A stretch of DNA of 64,000 nucleotides from Rhizobium deserti (GTDB taxonomy: Bacteria > Pseudomonadota > Alphaproteobacteria > Rhizobiales > Rhizobiaceae): assembly GCF_004358025.1 (NCBI RefSeq), contig NZ_SMTL01000005.1:124001-188000 (forward strand), written 5' to 3'. Position numbers and translations under genes: made by a program. Under the pieces are notes generated by a model. The model was not told the DNA's origin, did not search any database, and saw only the letters and a list, made by a program, of their open reading frames with translations. Positions 1 to 8,693 of the stretch are shown here, piece after piece (within the stretch, counting starts at the first letter, position 1; every line of letters begins with the position of its first letter).

Positions 1-182
1 GTTTAGGCGGCGCGCGGCCCGGCTGAAGTTCAGTTCTGATGCCAAAACGACAAATGACCTGACTTGGACCATATCCAACATCAATTCAAAACCTGAATAG
101 ATTTCCAATAGCAATCGATTTGGACTTAGATGGATGGCGGCGGTATCAGTCAAGCGAAGAGTGAACATCAAGGGCTTAGGAC

Positions 183-1352
183 ATGGACACGCAGATACAA
201 GTCGATTCACGGTTGCAGACCGGCAGCGCAGACAGCATCGCCTGGATCAAGCTGTCGTCGATCTTCCTGCCGTTAAAAACGCCGATCAGCGATGCAAAAG
301 TTCTGACCGGGCGGCAAAAGCCGCTGACCGAGGTCGCTTTCCTGTTTGCGGAAATCGAAACCAAGAACGGTCATAGCGGTATCGGCTTCAGCTATTCCAA
401 GCGGGCCGGCGGACCAGGCCAGTACGAGCATGCAAAAGAAATCGCCCATGTTCTGCTCGGAGAGGATCCCAACGACATTGGCAAGTTATGGAACAAGCTC
501 TGCTGGGCAGGAGCCTCGGTTGGCAGGAGTGGCTTGGCGGTCCAGGCGATTGCCGCCTTCGACATTGCCCTTTGGGACTTGAAGGCCAAGCGCGCCGGAC
601 TACCCCTCGCCAAGCTGCTGGGCGCTCATCGCGATTCCGTGCAATGCTACAACACGTCAGGTGGCTTCCTGTCCTCTCCGATCGAAGAGGTTCTGGACAA
701 TGTCGAGCAGTCCATCGCAGCAGGCATAGGTGGCATTAAGATCAAGGTCGGCCAACCCGACATGCATGCCGACCTGAAACGCGTGGCTGCCGTCCACGAG
801 CGGATCGGCGGCCGGGCAGCGATGATGGTGGATGCCAACCAGCAATGGGACCGCCCAAGTGCCATGCGGTTCGGTCGACTGATGGAGCCATACAATCTGA
901 CATGGATCGAGGAGCCTCTTGATGCCTATGACGTAGAAGGCCATGCGGCACTTGCTGCACAGCTCGACACGCCGATCGCTACCGGCGAAATGTTGGCAAG
1001 CGTTCTGGAACACATCGCTCTCATCCAAAACAATTCCGTCGACTTCATTCAGCCGGATGCGCCGCGCGTCGGAGGCATTACCCAGTTCCTGAAGATCTGC
1101 GCTCTTGCCGAAGCAAAGAAGCTGCAGCTCGCGCCGCATTTTGCCATGGAAATCCACCTGCATCTCGCCGCAGCCTATGAGCTTGAGCCCTGGGTGGAGC
1201 ATTTCGACTGGCTCGATCCGCTGTTCAACGAGCGGCTTGAGATCCAGAACGGGCGCATGCTGGTGCCGACCCGTCCGGGGCTGGGAATCACGCTGTCGGA
1301 GCAGTCGCAGCACTGGAAAAGAGCTGAATCGGAGTTCGGTCAGCGGCCTTGA
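183..1352 (+). CDS. L-talarate/galactarate dehydratase, enolase superfamily (MR/MLE type)
   Basis: Cytoplasmic Mg-dependent dehydratase expected to remove water from galactarate or L-talarate, giving 5-keto-4-deoxy-glucarate. The 389-residue protein shows all catalytic elements of the mandelate racemase subgroup: the KxK pair at K186 and K188 (IKIKVGQ), metal ligands D217 (DANQQW), E243 (IEEPL) and E269 (TGEML), and the general base H319 (APHFAMEIH). Spacing between these residues matches my memory of characterised talarate/galactarate dehydratases, and the N-terminal capping segment (PISDAKVLTGRQKP) and RAGGPGQ loop look like that family. The ATG follows a purine-rich AGGGCTTAGGA site. It converges on the LacI-family gene, ending 9 bp from its stop, and lies beside a TctCBA importer and another sugar-acid dehydratase, which supports an aldarate role. 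Exact substrate preference is inferred. Confidence 0.88.
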   Translation: MDTQIQVDSRLQTGSADSIAWIKLSSIFLPLKTPISDAKVLTGRQKPLTEVAFLFAEIETKNGHSGIGFSYSKRAGGPGQYEHAKEIAHVLLGEDPNDIGKLWNKLCWAGASVGRSGLAVQAIAAFDIALWDLKAKRAGLPLAKLLGAHRDSVQCYNTSGGFLSSPIEEVLDNVEQSIAAGIGGIKIKVGQPDMHADLKRVAAVHERIGGRAAMMVDANQQWDRPSAMRFGRLMEPYNLTWIEEPLDAYDVEGHAALAAQLDTPIATGEMLASVLEHIALIQNNSVDFIQPDAPRVGGITQFLKICALAEAKKLQLAPHFAMEIHLHLAAAYELEPWVEHFDWLDPLFNERLEIQNGRMLVPTRPGLGITLSEQSQHWKRAESEFGQRP

Positions 1353-1361
1353 TATGAGTGC

Positions 1362-2387
1362 TCAAGCCGTTTCGCGCGCGACGATGTGGAAGTCGACATT
1401 AATCATTGCTTCCACATCCTCATCACCGGCGATCTTCCTGAGGATGGATTGCGCGGCCTTGGTGCCGATGTCGCGACGGTCAATGCGTACCGTTGTCAGG
1501 GGAGGGTGGGTGTGCGGGGCGAAGTCGAAATCGCCAAAGCCGACGATCGCGAGTTGTTTCGGCATCTTGCAGCCGCGCGCATAGGCTTCGGCCAATGCGC
1601 CGTGCGCCACCACATCCGATGAGCAGAACACGCCGAGTGTGCCATGACCGCGGTCCAGAAGCTGCGCCATGGCCAGGCGGCCGTCCCGAAAAGTGGAGGG
1701 CGAGTTCATCTCGAGGTCCGGCAGTTCGACAGGTGCAACCCCGGCAAGACGATTGACGAAGCCATCGCGGCGCTGAACCGCTCGCGGGTCGTTTGCACCG
1801 ATCTGCGCATAGCGGTCATATCCCGTGCGCAGCAGATGATCCGCGACCAACGCACCCACGGCTGCGTGGGAAAAGCCAACAGCCGTATCGAGCGGTGACG
1901 GCGTTGAATCCCAGATTTCGACGATCGGCAAGCCTGCCCCCGTCAGCATGGCTCGCGTTTCCTTCAAATGGGTAATGCCGGTGAGAATGATGCCGTCGGG
2001 ACGGCGGGCCAGGATCGCCCGCGTCAGTTCAAGCTCCCTTTGCGCATCGTAGCCGCTCAGACCGAGAAGCAATTGATAGCCGGCCGCCACCAATTCGGCA
2101 TTCAGGCCCTCAATGGTCTCGGCAAAGATTGTACTGGAGACTGCCGGAACGATGGCGGCGATCAATTTGGTTTTGCGTGAGGCGAGCCCGCCAGCCAGAA
2201 GATTGGGTACATATCCCGTTCTGGCGATAACCCGCTCGATTGCCTCCAGCGTCCGAGGCTTAACCAGATGCGGCATGTTGATGGCGCGCGAAACCGTGAC
2301 AGGCGACACGTCCGCAAGCCGAGCAATATCAGCCAGAGTCACTGGGCCGGATACCGCATTCTGCTTGTTTCTGCTTTGATCAGCCAT
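1362..2387 (-). CDS. LacI-family transcriptional regulator (GntR/gluconate-operon-like)
   Basis: DNA-binding repressor of 341 residues. The N-terminal helix-turn-helix lies at about residues 17-40 (TLADIARLADVSPVTVSRAI), followed by the hinge region (GGLASRKTKLIAAIVP) and a periplasmic-binding-protein-like effector domain. Start codon is preceded by GGGGAG. The gene is divergent from the TctCBA/dehydratase cluster and convergent with the talarate/galactarate dehydratase gene, so it is the obvious local regulator. A LacI-type palindrome lies in the divergent spacer, suggesting repression of tctC and possible autoregulation. The effector, probably a sugar acid, is inferred from context only. 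Confidence 0.88.
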   Translation of the reverse strand: MADQSRNKQNAVSGPVTLADIARLADVSPVTVSRAINMPHLVKPRTLEAIERVIARTGYVPNLLAGGLASRKTKLIAAIVPAVSSTIFAETIEGLNAELVAAGYQLLLGLSGYDAQRELELTRAILARRPDGIILTGITHLKETRAMLTGAGLPIVEIWDSTPSPLDTAVGFSHAAVGALVADHLLRTGYDRYAQIGANDPRAVQRRDGFVNRLAGVAPVELPDLEMNSPSTFRDGRLAMAQLLDRGHGTLGVFCSSDVVAHGALAEAYARGCKMPKQLAIVGFGDFDFAPHTHPPLTTVRIDRRDIGTKAAQSILRKIAGDEDVEAMINVDFHIVARETA

Positions 2388-2411
2388 TAAATGCTCCCCT
2401 GCAAATGATTT

Positions 2412-2420
2412 ACGCTTTCA
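2412..2420. promoter_or_regulatory. Possible LacI-family operator half-site near the regulator start
   Basis: The sequence CGCTTTCA here repeats the right half of the palindrome at 2539-2552 and lies 25-33 bp upstream of the LacI-family start codon. The left half is degenerate, so this is a weak site by sequence alone. It would fit autoregulation or looping with the better site about 130 bp away. Confidence 0.3.
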
Positions 2421-2538
2421 TTTTCCTGTTTATCAAGTGCAAGAAGGATGCGTGGAGGACCGGGGGCTGTAGTGTATTGATTATAAAGACATAAGAATTT
2501 TGTCGTAATGCTTGCGGCCGATGCTCAAGGAGCTACAA

Positions 2539-2552
2539 TGGAAGCGCTTTCA
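2539..2552. promoter_or_regulatory. Predicted LacI-family operator upstream of tctC
   Basis: TGGAAGCGCTTTCA is a 14-bp near-perfect palindrome around the AGCGCT core and differs by one base from TGAAAGCGCTTTCA, the classic GntR/CcpA-like LacI-family operator form. It lies 73 bp upstream of the tctC start and in the divergent spacer from the LacI gene. Confidence 0.6.
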
Positions 2553-2624
2553 TTCTTCTTGAGGAGGGTCAGGAAGAGATGGTGTTTCGAAGCTGGCCAT
2601 AGCCAGACAAGTGGAGGAGAAATC

Positions 2625-3608
2625 ATGAACCTTAATCGATTTATGGCGATCGCGGCCGCAGCGACTGCTTTCTGTATGGCAGGCGCCGAACCTGGTCGTG
2701 CCGCCGACAATTATCCGTCAAAGACAGTGACCGTCGTCGTTCCCTTTGCCGCAGGCGGAAATACGGACACGTTCGGGCGTCTGGTGGCCGAGGAACTGGA
2801 TAAGCGTTTGGGCCAACGCTTCATCGTGGAAAACAAGCCCGGCGCCGGTGGCAATATTGGTCTTGGTGATCTGGCGCGCTCCAAGCCGGACGGATACACG
2901 ATCGGGATGGGCACGGTGAGCTCGAATGCCATCAACCAGACGCTCTACAAGGCTTTGCCCTACGACAAGGATAAGGGTTTCGAGCCGATTTCGCTGATCG
3001 CGAGCCTGCCGAACGTGCTTGTCGTCAACCCGGACAGGATCAAGGCAAATTCCGTGCAGGAACTCGTCGAGTTTTTGAAGAAGGAGCCGGGCAAGCACAC
3101 CTATGCGTCATCGGGCGTTGGCACTTCCATCCATCTGGCCGGCGAACTGCTTGCTACCAAGACCGGCGTCAAGATTACCCATGTTCCTTACAAGGGAAGC
3201 AGTCAGGCCATTCTCGATGTCGTGGCCGGACATGTGGACATGATGTTCGATAATATTCCGACGGCGGCACAGCAGGTGAAAGGCGGGAAGGTCAAGGCTC
3301 TTGCGGTGACTAGCCTGGAGAGGGCTGCCCTACTTCCGGACGTGCCGACCATGGCGAGCATCATTCCGGGCTTCGAGGCGACGTCCTGGCATGGTCTCTT
3401 CGCACCTCCCGGCACGCCGCCGGAAATCGTTGAAAAGCTGAGCAAGGAAGTACAGGCCATTATCGCCGATCCTGCCATGAAGGCCAAGCTGGAAGCCATG
3501 GGCGTCACCCCTGTCGGCAATACCTCGGTTGAGTTCAAGGACTTCATCGCCAAGGAAACCGTAAAATGGGCCGAAGTCATCAAAGCTGCCAACGTTCCGC
3601 TGCAATGA
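2625..3608 (+). CDS. tctC: Tripartite tricarboxylate transporter substrate-binding protein (TctC/Bug family)
   Basis: Periplasmic receptor that captures an organic acid and delivers it to the TctAB membrane complex. The open frame extends upstream, but the ATG at 2625 is chosen because a GGAGGAGA ribosome site precedes it and it yields a clean signal peptide (MNLNRFMAIAAAATAFCMA, cleavage near GRAA-DN). The mature protein starts with the family motif YPSKTVTVVVPFAAGGNTD and contains VENKPGAGGNIG and THVPYKG, typical of Bug receptors that bind carboxylates through water-mediated contacts. Length (327 residues) is normal. It is followed by tctB and tctA in the same orientation. With the flanking dehydratases, the ligand is probably a sugar acid, which is inference. 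Confidence 0.9.
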   Translation: MNLNRFMAIAAAATAFCMAGAEPGRAADNYPSKTVTVVVPFAAGGNTDTFGRLVAEELDKRLGQRFIVENKPGAGGNIGLGDLARSKPDGYTIGMGTVSSNAINQTLYKALPYDKDKGFEPISLIASLPNVLVVNPDRIKANSVQELVEFLKKEPGKHTYASSGVGTSIHLAGELLATKTGVKITHVPYKGSSQAILDVVAGHVDMMFDNIPTAAQQVKGGKVKALAVTSLERAALLPDVPTMASIIPGFEATSWHGLFAPPGTPPEIVEKLSKEVQAIIADPAMKAKLEAMGVTPVGNTSVEFKDFIAKETVKWAEVIKAANVPLQ

Positions 3609-3669
3609 CCAGTCTTGTCGGCCGGATCGTACCCGGCCGGCAAAAACATTCATCTGCGAGTGCAATACG

Positions 3670-4146
3670 ATGCTGAAGATAAGAAACGGACGCGACTTCG
3701 TCGGCGGTATGTCGATGATCTGTATCGGCCTCTTGTTCATCTGGTTCGGCCGAGAATTGGAAGCCGGAAACTCCTTCCAGATGGGCCCGGGCTATTTCCC
3801 AAGAATGCTCAGCCTGCTTCTGATTGTTCTCGGCGCGCTGATCATGGTGCAGTCGATCATCGTCCAGGCAGAAGAAAGCGAGCCTGACACCTGGAACTGG
3901 ATGGCCTATGCTCTGGTCATCTTTGCGCCGGTCGGCTTTGGTCTCCTGCTAGCGCGTCTTGGACTTGCTCCCACCATGTTCGTTCTGATCGTTGGCGTTG
4001 CGGCTGCCAGCCGGTATGCAAACTGGCGCCACTCGATCCTGCTCGGCCTGTTTTTGTCCGTTTGTTCCGTTCTCTTGTTCACGCGGTTGCTGTCGCTTCC
4101 CGTCAGCGCCTTCGGCCCATGGATTCCTTTCCTCGGCAACGTCTGA
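3670..4146 (+). CDS. tctB: Tripartite tricarboxylate transporter small membrane subunit TctB
   Basis: Small integral membrane subunit of a TTT-type secondary transporter. The 158-residue protein has four predicted membrane helices (for example GGMSMICIGLLFIWFG, MLSLLLIVLGALIMV and LGLFLSVCSVLLFTRLL) and the conserved MGPGYFP motif after the first helix. It lies between tctC and tctA, the usual gene order. Sequence conservation in TctB is low, so the call rests on topology, the MGPGYFP motif and position. Confidence 0.87.
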   Translation: MLKIRNGRDFVGGMSMICIGLLFIWFGRELEAGNSFQMGPGYFPRMLSLLLIVLGALIMVQSIIVQAEESEPDTWNWMAYALVIFAPVGFGLLLARLGLAPTMFVLIVGVAAASRYANWRHSILLGLFLSVCSVLLFTRLLSLPVSAFGPWIPFLGNV

Positions 4147-4185
4147 GTGATGTTACCCAACCGATAGAAGCGGATTGGACCGACT

Positions 4186-5685
4186 ATGGATATATTTTCT
4201 AACCTTTGGCTTGGTGCATCTACCGCCTTCCTGCCGATGAACCTTCTATACGGTTTTGTCGGCTGTCTTCTCGGAACAGCCATCGGCGTGCTGCCAGGTC
4301 TTGGGCCCACGGCCACCATTGCCATGCTCCTGCCGATTACCTTCGGTCTGCCTCCAGAATCCGCGCTCATCATGTTGGCTGGGATTTTCTACGGCGCCCA
4401 GTATGGTGGGTCCACCACCGCCATTCTGATCAATCTTCCCGGTGAAAGCTCTTCGGTTGTCACAGCCATCGACGGCTACCAGATGGCGCGCAACGGGCGG
4501 GCCGGTCCAGCACTCGCGACGGCTGCGCTCGGCTCCTTCTTTGCGGGTACGGTTGCAACCATCCTGCTGGCCGTCGCGGCGCCGCCATTGGCAGCCGTTG
4601 CCCTCAATTTTGGTCCGGCCGAATATTTTTCCTTGATGGTTCTGGGACTTGTCGCGTCCGTCGCGCTTGCCAGCGGTTCGCTGGTAAAGGCCATGGCGAT
4701 GATCGTGTTTGGACTGATTCTCGGAACGGTCGGTACCGATGTCGAAAGCGGCACGCCACGCTACGTGTTCGATATTCCTGAACTTTACGACGGGCTGAAC
4801 TTCGTTGCCGTCAGCATGGGAATTTTCGGGATCTGCGAGATCCTCAGAAATCTTGAAAATGAGCAGGAGCGGTCGGTTGGCGTCAAGCGTGTCACGGGCT
4901 TGATGCTGACGAAGGAAGACTTCAAGAGGGTCTGCGGTCCGGTCCTGCGAGGCACTGCGCTCGGCTCCTTTCTCGGCATCTTGCCAGGCGGGGGTGCCAT
5001 GCTTGCCTCCTTCGCGGCCTATGCCATGGAAAAGCGTGTTTCTCCCAATAGAGCGGAATTCGGCAAAGGAGCGATTGAAGGCGTCGCGGCGCCGGAATCT
5101 GCCAATAATGCAGGTGCCCAGACATCCTTCATCCCGATGCTGACGCTTGGAATTCCGGGTAATCCGGTCATGGCGTTGATGGTGGGCGCGATGATCCTCC
5201 AGGGCATCACGCCAGGGCCGAATGTCATCTCCGATGAACCCAAGTTGTTCTGGGGGATGATCGTTTCCATGTGGTCTGGCAATCTGATGCTCGTCATCCT
5301 CAACCTGCCGCTGATCGGGCTTTGGGTGCGGATGCTGACAGTGCCCTACCATCTTCTGTTCCCAGCGATCGTCGGCTTTTGCTGTATCGGTGCCTACAGC
5401 ATCAACAACAGCGTTTTCGATGTCTTCGTGATGGCCGGGTTCAGCGTCATCGGCTTTGCACTCAGCAAATTGCGGTTCGAGCCGGCGCCACTGCTGCTCG
5501 GCTTCATTCTGGGGCCGATGCTCGAAGAAAACCTGCGCCGAGCAATGCTGATCAGCCAGGGTGATCCGACAACATTCCTGCGCAGTCCGCTCAGCCTGTC
5601 GCTGCTGATCTTCGCCGGCCTCGTTCTAGCCCTCGTGCTGTCGCCAAGCATCAGCCGGAAGCGGGAAGAAGCATTCACTGAATAG
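4186..5685 (+). CDS. tctA: Tripartite tricarboxylate transporter large permease TctA
   Basis: The 499-residue multi-spanning inner-membrane permease of the TTT system, driving uptake with an ion gradient. Family signatures are clear: GVLPGLGPTATIAMLLP near the N terminus, GIFYGAQYGGSTTAIL and NLPGE around residues 65-90, and the second half-repeat with GILPGGGAMLASF and IPMLTLGIPGNPV. The two glycine-rich halves show the internal duplication of the family. It completes a tctC-tctB-tctA set and precedes the IlvD-type dehydratase gene by 49 bp, so co-transcription is likely. Confidence 0.93.
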   Translation: MDIFSNLWLGASTAFLPMNLLYGFVGCLLGTAIGVLPGLGPTATIAMLLPITFGLPPESALIMLAGIFYGAQYGGSTTAILINLPGESSSVVTAIDGYQMARNGRAGPALATAALGSFFAGTVATILLAVAAPPLAAVALNFGPAEYFSLMVLGLVASVALASGSLVKAMAMIVFGLILGTVGTDVESGTPRYVFDIPELYDGLNFVAVSMGIFGICEILRNLENEQERSVGVKRVTGLMLTKEDFKRVCGPVLRGTALGSFLGILPGGGAMLASFAAYAMEKRVSPNRAEFGKGAIEGVAAPESANNAGAQTSFIPMLTLGIPGNPVMALMVGAMILQGITPGPNVISDEPKLFWGMIVSMWSGNLMLVILNLPLIGLWVRMLTVPYHLLFPAIVGFCCIGAYSINNSVFDVFVMAGFSVIGFALSKLRFEPAPLLLGFILGPMLEENLRRAMLISQGDPTTFLRSPLSLSLLIFAGLVLALVLSPSISRKREEAFTE

Positions 5686-5734
5686 CGGGCTAGGAGCCTT
5701 AAGCACAGGTGCCAGAAGGCACGGGAGTTTCGGA

Positions 5735-7471
5735 ATGGCAGGCAGAAAGACTTACGAAGAACTACGCTCGGCGCGCTGGATGATGCCCGACGACCAGCGA
5801 TCGTTCGGCCATCGCTCGCGCACCATGCAAATGGGCTATGCGCCGGAAGATTGGGAGGGCCGCCCCATCATCGCCATCCTCAATACTTGGTCGGATGCGC
5901 AGCCATGCCATATGCATTTCCGCGAACGGGTGGAATGGGTGAAGCGCGGCGTGCTGCAATCAGGTGGCTTTCCGATGGAGCTGCCGGCGCTGTCGCTGTC
6001 GGAAAATTTCGTCAAGCCGACGACCATGCTTTATCGCAATATGCTGGCGATGGAGACGGAGGAACTGCTGCGCTCACATCCAGTGGATGGCGCAGTTCTG
6101 ATGGGCGGCTGCGACAAGACCACGCCGGGCCTAGTAATGGGCGCAGTCTCCATGGGAATTCCCTTTATCTACCTTCCGGCCGGGCCCATGCTGCGCGGCA
6201 ATTACGCAGGCAAGGCGCTAGGCTCGGGTACGGACGGGTTCAAATACTGGGATGAACGCCGGGCGGGCACCATTTCCAAGGAGGAATGGCAAGGGATCGA
6301 GGGCGGTATTGCGCGCAGCTACGGCCATTGCATGACGATGGGAACGGCTTCGACCATGACCGCTATCGCAGAGGCAATGGGCCTGACCCTTCCAAATGCC
6401 TCGTCTATCCCTGCCGCCGACGCAAACCATCAGCGCATGTCGGCCACCTGCGGCCGCCGCATTGTCGAAATGGTCTGGGAGGATCTGACGCCGGACAAGA
6501 TCATCACGCCGGCCGCCGTTGACAATGCCGTGACCGTTGCTATGGCAACCGGCTGTTCGACCAATGCCATTATCCATCTGATCGCCATGGCGCGGCGCGC
6601 CGGCGTGCCATTGGAGCTCGATGATCTTGATCGGATTGGTCGCACCACGCCCGTCATCGCCAATATCCGGCCATCTGGTACGACCTATCTGATGGAGGAC
6701 TTCTTCTATGCCGGCGGATTGCGGGCGCTGATGAAGCAGCTTGGCGACAAGCTTGATCCGGCGGCGGTCACCGTCACCGGCAGGCCTCTGGTCGAGGGGC
6801 TCGACCAAGTGAAGATCTGGAACGAGGATGTTATCCGGCCGCTCACCAACCCCGTTTATCATGAGGGCTCGCTGGCGGTCTTGAAGGGTAACCTCTGCCC
6901 GGATGGTGCGGTCATCAAACCGGCCGCTTGCGATCCGAAGTTCCACCGTCATCGCGGTCCGGCACTGGTGGCGGACAGCTATGCGGAGCTGAAAACGATC
7001 ATCGATGACCCGGATTATCCGTTAACGCCGGAGACTGTGCTTCTTTTGCGCAATGCGGGGCCGCAAGGCGGGCCGGGCATGCCGGAATGGGGGATGATCC
7101 CGATGCCGAAGGCGCTGCTCAAGCTCGGCCTGCGCGACATGGTGCGGATCTCGGATGCACGAATGTCCGGCACGAGTTTCGGCGCCTGCGTGCTGCATGT
7201 CTCGCCGGAAGCCTATATCGGCGGGCCGCTCGCGTTCCTCAAAACCGGGGACGTGGTGGAACTGGATATTCCCGCGCGCAGCCTCAACATGCTGGTTCCC
7301 GAAGCCGAACTCGCGGAGCGGCAGGTGAACTGGGTTGCCCCGGAACCGCGTTATGAGCGAGGCTATGGCTTTATGTTTACCAAGCATATCGAGCAGGCCG
7401 ACAAGGGCTGCGATTTCGATTTCCTGAAAACCGAGTTCGGCGCGAAAGTATCCGAGCCTGCGATCAACTGA
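5735..7471 (+). CDS. IlvD/Edd-family sugar-acid dehydratase (L-arabinonate dehydratase-like)
   Basis: Fe-S-dependent dehydratase converting a sugar acid to a 2-keto-3-deoxy acid. The 578-residue protein has the three conserved cysteines expected for the cluster, C58 (QPCHMHF), C126 (GGCDKT) and C199 (GHCMTMG). K128 in CDKT is the lysine carbamylated in pentonate dehydratases, and the C-terminal RMSGTSFG holds the catalytic serine. These features and the length fit the L-arabinonate/D-xylonate branch rather than dihydroxyacid dehydratase. It lies 49 bp after tctA and 23 bp before an RraA-like gene. A second dehydratase of an unrelated fold (enolase superfamily) lies in the same locus, so different aldonic and aldaric substrates, or sequential steps, are possible. 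Confidence 0.88.
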   Translation: MAGRKTYEELRSARWMMPDDQRSFGHRSRTMQMGYAPEDWEGRPIIAILNTWSDAQPCHMHFRERVEWVKRGVLQSGGFPMELPALSLSENFVKPTTMLYRNMLAMETEELLRSHPVDGAVLMGGCDKTTPGLVMGAVSMGIPFIYLPAGPMLRGNYAGKALGSGTDGFKYWDERRAGTISKEEWQGIEGGIARSYGHCMTMGTASTMTAIAEAMGLTLPNASSIPAADANHQRMSATCGRRIVEMVWEDLTPDKIITPAAVDNAVTVAMATGCSTNAIIHLIAMARRAGVPLELDDLDRIGRTTPVIANIRPSGTTYLMEDFFYAGGLRALMKQLGDKLDPAAVTVTGRPLVEGLDQVKIWNEDVIRPLTNPVYHEGSLAVLKGNLCPDGAVIKPAACDPKFHRHRGPALVADSYAELKTIIDDPDYPLTPETVLLLRNAGPQGGPGMPEWGMIPMPKALLKLGLRDMVRISDARMSGTSFGACVLHVSPEAYIGGPLAFLKTGDVVELDIPARSLNMLVPEAELAERQVNWVAPEPRYERGYGFMFTKHIEQADKGCDFDFLKTEFGAKVSEPAIN

Positions 7472-7494
7472 TAAGACATGTGTGAGGAGGAAAG

Positions 7495-8205
7495 ATGAAC
7501 CCTGCAACCCGCGAAAAGCTGATGGGCGTGTCCGTCGCGACGCTTTGCTCGGCGCTCTACAAGCGTGGCCTGAGAAACCAGACGATCCAGGATGTTCGGC
7601 CTGTAAAGGCCAAGGGCCGCAACATGGTAGGCCCGGCCTTCACGCTGCGCTATATGCCGGCCCGGGAAGACCGCAACCCGATGACCGTGTTTCGGGATCC
7701 GAAACATCCGCAGAGGCACGCGATCGAGACGTGCCCAGAAGGCCATGTGCTCGTCATGGACAGCCGCAAGGATGCACGCGCGGCGTCTGCTGGCGATATC
7801 CTGATCACTCGGCTGATGGTGCGTGGTGGTGCAGGGGTTGTCACCGATGGCGGGTTTCGCGACGCGATGACGATCGGAGAGCTTGATATTCCGGCCTATC
7901 ATCATCGTCCATCAAGCCCGACAAACCTGACGCTTCATGAGGCGATCGACATCAACGTCCCGATCGGCTGCGGCGATGTACCGGTCTTCCCAGGCGACAT
8001 CGTGGTGGGCGACGACGACAGCGTCATCATCATCCCAGCTGAAATCGCCGACGAGATTGCCGACGAGGCCGTCGAGATGACCGCTTACGAGGACTTCGCC
8101 GTCGAGCGCGTGAAGCAGGGCCACACGATCATCGGTCTCTATCCGGCCACCGACGAGAACAACCTCGCGATTTTTGCGGATTGGCGGAAAGCGAACAACC
8201 GATAA
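7495..8205 (+). CDS. RraA-like protein, possible pyruvate-releasing aldolase
   Basis: A 236-residue member of the RraA/HMG-CHA aldolase superfamily. Visible hallmarks are GPAFTLRYMP near residue 45, the GDILITRLMVRGGAGVVTDGGFRD segment (about residues 100-125) with the R/D pair used for metal and pyruvate enolate binding in the aldolases, and the GCGDVPVFPGDIVVGDDDSV motif. Start ATG follows a good GGAGGAAAG site. It is directly downstream of the sugar-acid dehydratase, a place where a retro-aldolase acting on a keto-deoxy acid would make sense. True RraA (RNase E inhibitor) is shorter and this one has N- and C-terminal extensions, so the metabolic reading is preferred but unproven. Confidence 0.75.
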   Translation: MNPATREKLMGVSVATLCSALYKRGLRNQTIQDVRPVKAKGRNMVGPAFTLRYMPAREDRNPMTVFRDPKHPQRHAIETCPEGHVLVMDSRKDARAASAGDILITRLMVRGGAGVVTDGGFRDAMTIGELDIPAYHHRPSSPTNLTLHEAIDINVPIGCGDVPVFPGDIVVGDDDSVIIIPAEIADEIADEAVEMTAYEDFAVERVKQGHTIIGLYPATDENNLAIFADWRKANNR

Positions 8206-8693
8206 GGAGCAGAGGGCTCTATTTTGGGAGAGCGCAAATGCCGGCTTGTGAGCAAAAAACAAGAGCACATCGCTGATGTGAAGCGAATCGGCGGCGTGCA
8301 GGGAAGATGAGCAGGCGGTGCGAAGCGTAGCTTGAGGCGCCTGCACACAACCGCGGCCTGCTGCCAGCGGCAGCTTTTCAGCTTAGGAGCCGCCGCGTTG
8401 TTGTGTCTGGCTGTTCCACGACGTCAAGTGCGGATGGTTCTCAAGAGCCTCATGTTCGGTCAGAACAATGCTTTAGCGTCCTCAAATGAAATACCAGGCA
8501 CCACCGCAGAACATGCCTCGGACCTTGTGTAGCTTCTCAACAAGCACCATCTAAACCTTGCCACCCCGCACCAGCGCGACTTCCGCAGCGACTTCTGCCG
8601 TCGCGCGTTGATGGTTGCGCGCGGGGCAAAAGGGCGCTCCCTGAAAGGGTTGAGCGCCCTTGGCTTGGTTTCTATCAGCGGCTTGGTTCATCG
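8206..8693. other. Intergenic region without a supported gene
   Basis: No open frame here has both a ribosome site and protein-like composition. A 66-codon frame near 8332-8532 is Cys/Arg/Leu-rich and unsupported. The only clear structure is the hairpin at 8631-8660. A run of short G/A-rich words just after the RraA-like gene resembles no RNA family I can name. Confidence 0.5.
8631..8660 (+). terminator. Strong 9-bp hairpin, possible terminator or leader structure
   Basis: AGGGCGCTC at 8631-8639 pairs perfectly with GAGCGCCCT at 8652-8660; the loop has a further CCCT/AGGG pairing option. It is followed by TGGCTTGGTTTC, which is T-rich but has no uninterrupted T run, so termination is uncertain. 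It lies 33 bp before the hydrolase gene and may instead be in that gene's leader. Confidence 0.5.

Noticed and set aside
4246..5352. A 368-codon minus-strand frame opposite tctA
   Set aside because: His/Gln/Arg-rich shadow of a hydrophobic permease gene; no ribosome site or motif.
8332..8532. A 66-codon frame in the 8.2-8.7 kb gap
   Set aside because: No ribosome site, Cys/Arg/Leu-rich composition and no recognisable pattern.
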